From Clostridia bacterium (GTDB lineage: Bacteria > Bacillota > Clostridia > Christensenellales > Pumilibacteraceae): a stretch of 53,795 nt of DNA. Below the pieces are notes generated by a model. That model was given only the letters and a program-made list of their open reading frames with translations, was not told the DNA's origin and did no database searches. Positions 8,195 through 15,605 of this stretch are shown here, in pieces; within the stretch, counting starts at the first letter, position 1, and the number at the start of each line of letters is the position of its first letter. The stretch covers positions 1-53,795 of the forward strand of contig JAAWDP010000016.1 in the NCBI GenBank assembly GCA_022793815.1. The letters run 5' to 3'. The translations under genes and the position numbers were made by a program.

Positions 8195-9468
8195 GCGAAC
8201 TTGAAAACTTGATACAGACACTTTGTCCCGACGGGGTGGAGTATAAGACTGTTGGTGAAATTTGTGAAACTATTACAGACTATGTAGCCGCAGGTTCTTT
8301 CGCGGATTTGCGAAAAAATGTTGTTTATCGAAAAGATCCAAATTTTGCCCAATTAGTTAGGACAACGGATTTGAAATGTGGATTTGAAAAGAAAGATTTT
8401 GTTTATGTGGATGAAAAGGCGTATAATTTTTTGTGGCGCGTCAACTTAAATAAAGAGTGTGTTATACTGCCCAATATAGGCAACTGCGGTGAAATTTATT
8501 ACGTAATTCCTGAAAAATTGCCATATAAAAGGAATGTATTAGCGCCTAACGCTATTCTTGTAAGAAGCGATACAACAAATAATAAATATTTATGTTATAT
8601 ATTTCAATCACAATCATTCCAAGAACAATTACAAAAAATTACTTCACCGACAGGACAAACAAAATTCAATAAAACGGATTTAAAAAAATTAAAAATTCCC
8701 GTGCCGCCTATCGAAGTCCAGCGTGAAATTGTCCGCATTTTGGACAATTTCACGGAGCTTACAGCGGAGCTTACAGCGGAGCTTACAGCGGAGCTTACAG
8801 CAAGAAAGAAACAGTATGAGTATTATAGGGATAAACTGTTAGCCGAACAATCAGAAAATACAAAGTATGTTAAGTTGGGAGATATTGCGACAATAACGCG
8901 CGGCGGTAATTTTCAAAAGAAAGATTTTTGTGCCGACGGCGTTCCGTGTATTCATTACGGACAAATATATACAAGGTTTGGTTTATATACAAACGAGCCT
9001 ATAACTTACATAAGTGAAGCCATTGCACAAAAATCCAAAAAAGCCGCGAAAAATGATATTGTTATGGCGGTAACAAGTGAGAATATAGAGGACGTTTGTA
9101 AATGCGTTGCTTGGTTGGGTGATAGCGATATTGCGGTTAGCGGGCATACGGCTATAATTCATCACAATCAAAATGCAAAATATCTGTCGTACTACTTTCA
9201 TACGCAAATGTTCTTTGAGCAGAAAAAGAAGTATGCACACGGAACAAAAGTAATCGAAGTAACGCCGAGTAAATTAGCGGATATAATTATTCCGTTGCCG
9301 CCTTTGGATGAACAACAAAGAACAGCGGATATTTTAGACAAATTCCATAGCCTTGTAACGGATATATCGCAAGGCATCCCCGCCGAAATAGAGGCGCGTA
9401 AAAAGCAATACGAATACTACCGGGATAAATTGCTTACGTTTAAGCCAATTACGCTTGATTTACAGTAA
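8191..9468 (+). CDS. hsdS: Type I restriction-modification specificity subunit HsdS
   Basis: 425-residue DNA-recognition subunit. Two target recognition domains (about 10-185 and 225-390) are each followed by a conserved helix that reads ARKKQYEYYRDKLL at both the centre and the C-terminus, the usual pseudo-twofold design. Between TRD1 and the central helix lie four 12-bp tandem repeats encoding TAEL. In EcoR124I-type enzymes the number of TAEL repeats sets the length of the non-specific spacer in the target. AAAGGAGATAAGCG precedes the ATG. The two target half-sites cannot be predicted from the sequence here. Confidence 0.95.
   Translation: MSELENLIQTLCPDGVEYKTVGEICETITDYVAAGSFADLRKNVVYRKDPNFAQLVRTTDLKCGFEKKDFVYVDEKAYNFLWRVNLNKECVILPNIGNCGEIYYVIPEKLPYKRNVLAPNAILVRSDTTNNKYLCYIFQSQSFQEQLQKITSPTGQTKFNKTDLKKLKIPVPPIEVQREIVRILDNFTELTAELTAELTAELTARKKQYEYYRDKLLAEQSENTKYVKLGDIATITRGGNFQKKDFCADGVPCIHYGQIYTRFGLYTNEPITYISEAIAQKSKKAAKNDIVMAVTSENIEDVCKCVAWLGDSDIAVSGHTAIIHHNQNAKYLSYYFHTQMFFEQKKKYAHGTKVIEVTPSKLADIIIPLPPLDEQQRTADILDKFHSLVTDISQGIPAEIEARKKQYEYYRDKLLTFKPITLDLQ
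8755..8802 (+). repeat. Four tandem 12-bp repeats in hsdS (TAEL linker)
   Basis: GAGCTTACAGCG is repeated perfectly three times, and a fourth copy differs only in its last base. The unit is in frame (12 bases, four residues), so slippage would change the linker length by four residues without a frameshift. Confidence 0.95.
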
Positions 9469-9498
9469 TCCGAATAAAAAACGTAGGAGAAATTAATT

Positions 9499-10836
9499 AT
9501 GGCAAATTTGGATATTAGCAGAGGGCTTCAATTTGAAGAATTTGTACTTTCGGTCATAAAGCAAAAATGCGTAAGTCAACACAGACCGTTTATTTGCGAG
9601 CGTTCGGATAGCATAGGCGAGAAAAACTTTGCGAACTATAAGCTCGAAAGAAATTTTAATTTTTCTACGTTTAGATTCGACGGATATGCGCCATACGGAT
9701 TTGATTATTTTGAGCGTCCTGTAATTATAGAAATCAAATATAAACCGAGAAGTTTTGTTTTCAGACCGTTAAGCGAAAACGATAACGAAGCCGTTACGTT
9801 GTATATAATTTCTACGAGCGAAAAAGAGGCGCAGAAAAGAGTTAGGGGAAACAATGTATTTATATGGGGACTTGAAACGATTGCCGCTTGGGAAAAAGAG
9901 TATCCGATAGATTATTATTCTTTTTATCCGAAGAGTTTTGATTCGGACGAGCAAGCGGACGAGTTGCTTGATTTCAAATTAAAAAACGAAAACAACAAAG
10001 AATTATTGATACAAGAGGTTGAAAAAAGAAAAATATCCATATCGCTTGGGGCGGGTGTTTCCATAGAGTACGGAGCGCAAAAGTGGGATGATTTAATCAA
10101 TGATTTTTATGATGAGATACAGCAGGCAGGGAAAATCGACGACGTAAAAGCCGTTCAAAAGAAAATAGGCGGGACAAGCGTTATTAACGGACAATTCGCC
10201 CAAGACAATCTTCTTGATTTTATGGATAGCTTATATAAAGGTCTTTATAGCAAATACAGGGGAAAATCGTTTTACTATCCCACAAATTCATCGTTAGAAT
10301 ATATCGCGAAGTTGGCGTACAAATTACAAAGCCGAAGGTTTAATATCATTACATATAACTATGACGATTTTTTAGAACAAATTTTAACGCATAAGGGGAT
10401 AACACATAATTCTATTTACAACGAGGAAGAGAAAATCGATGATAATTTGAGCGTATTTCATCCGCACGGATTCTTGCCATACGGAACGAAGAAAGGCGAT
10501 TATGCGAAATATAAAGATTTTATCATATTCAGTGAATCCGAGTATCACAAGTTGTACAATAATCCGTTATCTTGGGCAATGGTATTACAACAGTATCTTT
10601 ACAGGGAAAGTGCTTATCTGTTTGTCGGTTGTAGTTTAACCGATCCAAATTTGAGAAGGATATTAGAAAACACAAAAATTAAAGGTAAAACGCATTTCGC
10701 CTTGATGATAACAGACGGATTATCTAAAAAGGATCAATTTATTGTACACAGGCATTTTATGCGTATCGGCGTTGAATGTATTTGGTTTGATACTATCGCC
10801 GATATGAAAACAGAACTTGCAAGAATATCACGTTAA
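9499..10836 (+). CDS. Nuclease-like domain fused to a SIR2 domain, putative NADase effector
   Basis: A 445-residue two-domain protein. The N-terminal part (1-150) looks like a restriction-endonuclease fold: Asp in FRFDGYAP near 60, then IIEIKYKPR near 78 (E-x-K). From about residue 175 a SIR2 domain follows, with the NAD loop GAGVS (about 184-188), YNYDDF (about 286), a His in FHPHG (about 320) and the family signature GCSLTDPNLRR (about 376). SIR2 proteins of this class in antiphage systems deplete NAD after sensing infection. It lies between hsdS and hsdR, with AGGAG before its ATG and 11 bases before hsdR, so it is probably expressed with the RM enzyme. What triggers it is unknown. Confidence 0.8.
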   Translation: MANLDISRGLQFEEFVLSVIKQKCVSQHRPFICERSDSIGEKNFANYKLERNFNFSTFRFDGYAPYGFDYFERPVIIEIKYKPRSFVFRPLSENDNEAVTLYIISTSEKEAQKRVRGNNVFIWGLETIAAWEKEYPIDYYSFYPKSFDSDEQADELLDFKLKNENNKELLIQEVEKRKISISLGAGVSIEYGAQKWDDLINDFYDEIQQAGKIDDVKAVQKKIGGTSVINGQFAQDNLLDFMDSLYKGLYSKYRGKSFYYPTNSSLEYIAKLAYKLQSRRFNIITYNYDDFLEQILTHKGITHNSIYNEEEKIDDNLSVFHPHGFLPYGTKKGDYAKYKDFIIFSESEYHKLYNNPLSWAMVLQQYLYRESAYLFVGCSLTDPNLRRILENTKIKGKTHFALMITDGLSKKDQFIVHRHFMRIGVECIWFDTIADMKTELARISR

Positions 10837-10847
10837 TAGGAGATAGG

Positions 10848-13800
10848 ATGACTTACAATATAGTTTCGCAATCTTCCGATAGCACTGTTGTGTCGGAATA
10901 TAAGACAACTGCCGCGCGAAGCGACGCATACCAGAGCGAAGCGGACTTGGAGCGCGAGTTTATAGAGTTACTCAAAGCGCAAGGCTATGAGTATTTACCC
11001 ATACATACCGAAAGCGACTTAATAGCAAATCTTCGCGCGAAGTTGGAAGAACTGAACAAGTACAAATTTTCCGATGCGGAGTGGAAACATTTCTTTGATA
11101 CCGAGCTTGCGAATAGTAACGACGGCATAGAGGACAAAACGCGCAAGATACAAGAAGAAGGGCGCATTGCCTTTAAGACCGACGACGGACTTACAAAAAA
11201 TATCACGCTTATAGAAAAGCAGGATATTCACGCGAACAAATTGCAGGTAATCAATCAATATGTAAACGACGCGGGTACGTATGATAACCGCTATGACGTT
11301 ACAATACTTGTCAACGGCTTTCCGCTTGTGCATATAGAAATAAAACGGCGTGGAGTAGCAATCAAGGAGGCGTTTAATCAAATCAACCGCTACGAGCGCG
11401 ACAGTTTTTGGGCGGGATTGGGATTGTATGACTACATTCAGATATTCGTTATTTCAAACGGCACGAATACAAAGTATTACAGCAATTCTACGCGCTACAA
11501 TCATATCAAAGACTTTAACAAGGCGCAAACCGCAAAGCGTGAAAAGACAAGTAACAGCTTTGAATTTACTTCATTTTGGGCAGACGCAAATAATAAAATA
11601 ATTCCCGACCTTATTGACTTTACCAAAACTTTCTTTTCCAAGCATACGATCCTGAACGTCTTGACAAAGTATTGTGTGTTCACATCGGAGAAAATGTTGC
11701 TTGTAATGCGCCCGTATCAGATAGTGGCGACCGAGCGCATTATAAACCGCATAGAGATAAGCAATAATTATAAAACGTACGGCACGATAAAAGGCGGCGG
11801 ATATATTTGGCATACGACGGGTAGCGGCAAAACGCTTACTTCGTTCAAGACTGCGCAGATCGCAAGCAAGCTCGACTACATAGACAAAGTGCTTTTTGTG
11901 GTAGACCGTAAAGATTTGGACTACCAAACGATGAAAGAGTACGACCGTTTCGAAAAAGGTGCGGCGAATAGCAACACAAGCACGGCGATACTCAAAAAAC
12001 AACTTGAAAAATCGGATTGCCGGATTATCATTACTACGATACAAAAACTTGACGTGTTTATACGCAAGAATAAAGGACACGGAGTATTCGATAAGCGTGT
12101 GGTTATTATCTTCGACGAGTGTCACCGTTCGCAATTCGGAGATATGCACGCGGAAATCGTGCGGAGCTTCAAAAAGTACAATCTTTTCGGTTTTACGGGA
12201 ACGCCCATTTTTGCGGTGAACGCAAATTCGGGAACGAAAAACGCGCACATTAAAACAACAAGACAGGCGTTCGGGGATAAGTTGCACACCTACACCATAG
12301 TGGACGCGATAAACGATAAAAACGTTCTTCCGTTCCGCGTGGATTATATTTCCACGATGAAGGAAGCCGAGCCGGATATAGACGACAAGCAAGTGGCGGA
12401 CATTGACCGCGAAAAGGCGTTCCTTGCACCGAAACGTGTCAGTGACATAGTAACGTATATCCTAACGCATTTCAATCAAAAGACATACCGCAATATAAAA
12501 AGCTATGCATTCAACGCGCTTACGAACATAGGTGAAGTTGCGGCGGCGAAAGACCGTAACGCCGTTGTCGAGCAAAAGCAAAAAAAGCATTTGAGCGGCT
12601 TTAATTCTATATTTTGCGTATCGAGCGTACAGGCGGCAAAGTTGTATTACGCCGAGTTTAAGAAGCAAATGCAGGAAAATCCGTCGCTTAAATTGAACGT
12701 GGCGACCATATTCAGTTTTGCCGTGAACGAGGAAGAACAGGACGGACTTTTGGGCGAGGAAAACCCCGAAGATACTACGAATTTGGACGCTTCGAGCCGC
12801 GACTTTTTGGACGGTGCGATAAAGGACTATAACGCGACTTTCAAAACAAATTACGACACGTCGAGCGACAAATTCCAAAACTACTACAAAGACGTTTCCT
12901 TGCGAATGAAAAACCGCGAGATAGATTTGCTTATTGTCGTAAATATGTTCTTGACGGGATTCGACGCGACTACGCTCAATACGCTTTGGGTAGATAAAAA
13001 TTTAAAGCAGCACGGACTTATACAGGCGTATTCGCGCACCAACCGCATATTAAATTCAATAAAGACTTTCGGTAATATCGTTTGTTTCCGCAATCTTCAA
13101 AAACGCACCGACGACGCGGTATCGCTGTTCGGCGATAAAGAAGCGGGCGGTATTTGCGTACTTAAAGGGTACAAAGATTATTATTACGGCTATGACGGTA
13201 AATCGGGATACGTCGATTTGATTGACGAACTGCAATGCAAATTTCCTTTGACAGAGCCGCAAATTATAGGCGAGAGCGCGCAAAAGGAATTTATAGGCTT
13301 GTTCGGGGCTATCTTGCGTATGCGCAATCTACTTTCGTCGTTCGACGATTTTGCGGGCAACGAAATTCTTTCCGAGCGCGCAATGCAGGATTATCAAGGA
13401 CGATATAACGACCTTTACGACGAATGGCGTAGCCGCCGCAATGACAGGGAAAAGGAAGATATAACCGACGATATTGTTTTTGAAATCGAACTGATAAAGC
13501 AAATCGAGATAAACATAGACTACATACTTTTGCTTGTAAAGAAGTATCACGACGGACACAGAGAGGACAAAGAACTTTTAATAACGATAAACAAGGCTAT
13601 CGATTCGAGTTTGGAACTGCGGAGCAAAAAAGCGCTTATACAAAACTTTATCGCCGGAATAAACGACGTGGACGACGTACTGCTCGAATGGAAAGAGTTT
13701 GTCGCCAAGAAGAAAGAGGAAGAGCTTGCGGCTATCATAGCGGAAGAAAAATTGAAGAACGACGAAACGCGAAAGTTTGTGGAGTATTCTTTCCGCGACG

Positions 13801-13940
13801 GCGTAATGAAAACGACGGGGACGGATATAGACAAAATAATGCCGCCTATGTCGAGATTCGGTGGCGGACGCGAAAAGAAGAAAGAGAGCATCATACAAAG
13901 ATTACTCGCGTTCTTTGAGCGGTTTTTCGGGATAGGATAA
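10848..13940 (+). CDS. hsdR: Type I restriction enzyme endonuclease/translocase subunit HsdR
   Basis: 1030 residues, close to the length of EcoR124I HsdR. The nuclease domain has YDVTILVNG, then IEIKRRG near residue 163 (PD-ExK). The SF2 motor follows with HTTGSGKT near 323, DECHRS near 422, FTGTP near 450, and helicase domain 2 with VNMFLTGFDA near 700. The C-terminal helical part binds the methyltransferase core. It uses ATP to pull DNA and cuts at a distance when the target is unmethylated. GGAG is just upstream of the ATG. No frameshift or missing motif is seen, so the enzyme should be functional. Confidence 0.96.
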   Translation: MTYNIVSQSSDSTVVSEYKTTAARSDAYQSEADLEREFIELLKAQGYEYLPIHTESDLIANLRAKLEELNKYKFSDAEWKHFFDTELANSNDGIEDKTRKIQEEGRIAFKTDDGLTKNITLIEKQDIHANKLQVINQYVNDAGTYDNRYDVTILVNGFPLVHIEIKRRGVAIKEAFNQINRYERDSFWAGLGLYDYIQIFVISNGTNTKYYSNSTRYNHIKDFNKAQTAKREKTSNSFEFTSFWADANNKIIPDLIDFTKTFFSKHTILNVLTKYCVFTSEKMLLVMRPYQIVATERIINRIEISNNYKTYGTIKGGGYIWHTTGSGKTLTSFKTAQIASKLDYIDKVLFVVDRKDLDYQTMKEYDRFEKGAANSNTSTAILKKQLEKSDCRIIITTIQKLDVFIRKNKGHGVFDKRVVIIFDECHRSQFGDMHAEIVRSFKKYNLFGFTGTPIFAVNANSGTKNAHIKTTRQAFGDKLHTYTIVDAINDKNVLPFRVDYISTMKEAEPDIDDKQVADIDREKAFLAPKRVSDIVTYILTHFNQKTYRNIKSYAFNALTNIGEVAAAKDRNAVVEQKQKKHLSGFNSIFCVSSVQAAKLYYAEFKKQMQENPSLKLNVATIFSFAVNEEEQDGLLGEENPEDTTNLDASSRDFLDGAIKDYNATFKTNYDTSSDKFQNYYKDVSLRMKNREIDLLIVVNMFLTGFDATTLNTLWVDKNLKQHGLIQAYSRTNRILNSIKTFGNIVCFRNLQKRTDDAVSLFGDKEAGGICVLKGYKDYYYGYDGKSGYVDLIDELQCKFPLTEPQIIGESAQKEFIGLFGAILRMRNLLSSFDDFAGNEILSERAMQDYQGRYNDLYDEWRSRRNDREKEDITDDIVFEIELIKQIEINIDYILLLVKKYHDGHREDKELLITINKAIDSSLELRSKKALIQNFIAGINDVDDVLLEWKEFVAKKKEEELAAIIAEEKLKNDETRKFVEYSFRDGVMKTTGTDIDKIMPPMSRFGGGREKKKESIIQRLLAFFERFFGIG

Positions 13941-14025
13941 ACGATTTTTACGAGAAAGGAATAATTACGGCGTTTTATTCGCTTGATATGTAGAGCCTAT
14001 AATACAACTGAATAGCAACGGTAGA

Positions 14026-14057
14026 GGAAAGTTTGTAAAATCGGACTTTCCTTTTTT
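14026..14057 (+). terminator. Terminator after hsdR
   Basis: A perfect 7-bp stem GGAAAGT/ACTTTCC with a 12-base loop, followed by six T residues. It ends the RM operon. Confidence 0.75.
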
Positions 14058-14059
14058 GC

Positions 14060-14505
14060 ACAAAAAATTTTGCAAAGACCGTCAACTTTTGTGTGTTTCA
14101 ACCGCTTTATTATGGAGAATATTTTGCCGTAGACCGTGTACTTAACGCGCCGAATTTTCCATTTATTGTAGAGGGAATTTTTCATCAGACCCCGAACTTT
14201 TCAAAACTTGTGTCCTTGTTAATATGGAGAGGTATATAAAAGTTTTATATCAATGTAAACTTTTAGGCATAGAATTTGCCTACCACTTGAGAGGGAGTTT
14301 TTATGAAACAGTTGTAAAAACGGCTTGCTAATTGCCTACCACTTGTAGAGAGTAAAAAATATTTAAGATATTTTGCGTTAGACCGTCACATTTTTCAATC
14401 TCGTGTCCTTGGATAAGTAGAGGGGTATGAAAAAAGTTTTTCAAAATTCCCTGTAAGTAGGGGTGAAATTTAGTGTTAGTAAGTGGAAGGCAATTAAACT
14501 ATGCC
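14060..14505. repeat. Gene-free field of degenerate tandem units
   Basis: No credible gene lies in 13941-14593. Variants of TAGAGGG recur at about 14113 (TGGAGAA), 14169, 14226, 14289, 14346, 14418 and 14458, mostly 56-72 bases apart. Two other blocks recur: AGACCGTCAACTTTT at about 14076, 14130, 14187 and 14380, and CTTGTGTCCTTG at 14207 with a near copy at 14400. TTGCCTACCACTTG occurs at 14276 and 14333, and a near-inverted copy, AAGTGGAAGGCAATT, at 14481. Copies are too diverged for a CRISPR array. They may form structured RNA or serve as protein binding sites for element maintenance; function unknown. Confidence 0.6.
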
Positions 14506-14508
14506 GCA

Positions 14509-14566
14509 AAGGAGGTGGTGTGTATGCGATATTAACAAGATTTGCAAGCGGTCTTAAAATGCTTGC
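14509..14566 (+). promoter_or_regulatory. Minicistron and hairpin ahead of the DUF6291-like gene
   Basis: A near-perfect ribosome binding site, AAGGAGGTG, eight bases before ATG-CGA-TAT-TAA at 14524-14535, would translate only Met-Arg-Tyr. A 6-bp hairpin (GCAAGC/GCTTGC) follows at 14544-14566, and then the next gene's own AGGAGG-like site. The layout resembles a translational leader, but no inducer is evident. Confidence 0.35.
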
Positions 14567-14593
14567 GAAAATAAAAAACAAAACGGAGGAATA

Positions 14594-15304
14594 ATGGAAC
14601 AAAAACAATTAAAGCAATTTACATTTTACGACTTGTATTGGGACTTAATTCGACAATCGGACGACGCTTCGGCGGGAAGGTTGGTGAGGAATATTTGTCT
14701 GTATATGTTCACAAGCGAAACCGTAACCGAGCCACAGGACGATAGGGAAAACTTCTTTTGGAGCAATATCGTGGACTTGTTGGAAGAAGATAAACAAATC
14801 GAAATGAGCGGCAAACAACCGAAAAATCTCAACAGTAAGATGCGGCACTTTACGTTCGTGGATACTTATTACAAGGCAATCAAACTTATGACCGAAGCGG
14901 AGAGCGGACAGTACGTTAAAGCTATATGCGAGTATATGTTCAACGGCACGGAAAGGAAATTGAAATCGCCCGTAGACGCATACTTCGCACTTGCCAAACG
15001 GAGATTGGAACTGTCGCGCAAGCGTAAAACAATCGGCTCGATAGGCGGTAAGCAAGAGCGCATAAAGGTAACGGACGAGCAAGTGGAAACGGCTACGAAA
15101 ACGGAATGCGGCGTGTCTTTTGAAGAATTTATGAGTATGCACCCGAACGTGCAAAACGATTTGTATGCTTCGCGGCAACACCTACTCAAAGGCATAGATT
15201 GGGCGCGGTTGGATATCGGTATGGACAGACAGCCACAATGGAAAAGGTGTAACAGCTTGTATCAGCTTTTAACGCATTACAAGGAAATTGTAAAAGACGT
15301 GTAG
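14594..15304 (+). CDS. DUF6291-like mobile-element protein with two repeated domains
   Basis: A 236-residue soluble protein. Two similar blocks are visible: FTFYDLYWDLIRQ...LYMF (residues 9-45) and FTFVDTYYKAIKL...EYMF (about 85-120). This is an internal duplication of a domain of DUF6291 type, found in phages and integrative elements, often next to replication or mobilization genes. The C-terminal 60 residues are basic and helical (a possible DNA-binding part). CGGAGGAATA precedes the ATG. It lies just upstream of the hairpin cluster and relaxase, so a role in element replication or transfer is plausible but unproven. Confidence 0.6.
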   Translation: MEQKQLKQFTFYDLYWDLIRQSDDASAGRLVRNICLYMFTSETVTEPQDDRENFFWSNIVDLLEEDKQIEMSGKQPKNLNSKMRHFTFVDTYYKAIKLMTEAESGQYVKAICEYMFNGTERKLKSPVDAYFALAKRRLELSRKRKTIGSIGGKQERIKVTDEQVETATKTECGVSFEEFMSMHPNVQNDLYASRQHLLKGIDWARLDIGMDRQPQWKRCNSLYQLLTHYKEIVKDV

Positions 15305-15362
15305 ACGGAGCAAAAGCGGAAGCAAATAGGGAGCAATATAAGGCAAAAAGGAAGCAGGCTAA

Positions 15363-15574
15363 GGTTTTACAGTTTTAAGACTGTAAAACATATCGCCGCA
15401 AGCGGCGATAATATGTGGGATACCCACCATATTGTAGTCCGTAAAAATATTTCAAAGAAAGATTTTTACGGAATAGGAAGCGTAACGAAGCGAAGATAGC
15501 CGTTTGCAAGAGCGAACGGCTAAAAGCATAGTTTGCGCTGACGAGGATACCCACCTTCGCGCGGCGTTCGCCGC
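15363..15574. other. Cluster of six inverted repeats, candidate origin of transfer
   Basis: Six hairpins lie head to tail just before the relaxase gene: 15363-15388 (10 bp), 15390-15409 (9 bp, AA loop), 15411-15430 (TGGG/CCCA core), 15438-15470 (CCGTAAAAAT/ATTTTTACGG, 10 bp), 15498-15521 (10 bp, one wobble) and 15561-15574 (GCGGCG/CGCCGC). GGATACCCACC occurs twice, at 15418 and 15545. Relaxases usually nick beside such inverted repeats next to their own gene, so this is the best oriT candidate in the element. The nick site cannot be fixed. Confidence 0.55.
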
Positions 15575-15605
15575 AAAAGAAATTCGACCACAGGAGGAAC
15601 AAAAT

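Noticed and set aside
14060-14505. CRISPR array
   Set aside because: Units vary in length and sequence, no constant 23-47-base repeat with unique spacers is present, and there are no cas genes.
15504-15605. N-terminal extension of the relaxase from TTG 15504
   Set aside because: The codon lies inside an inverted repeat, lacks a ribosome site and the extra residues look like translated hairpin DNA.
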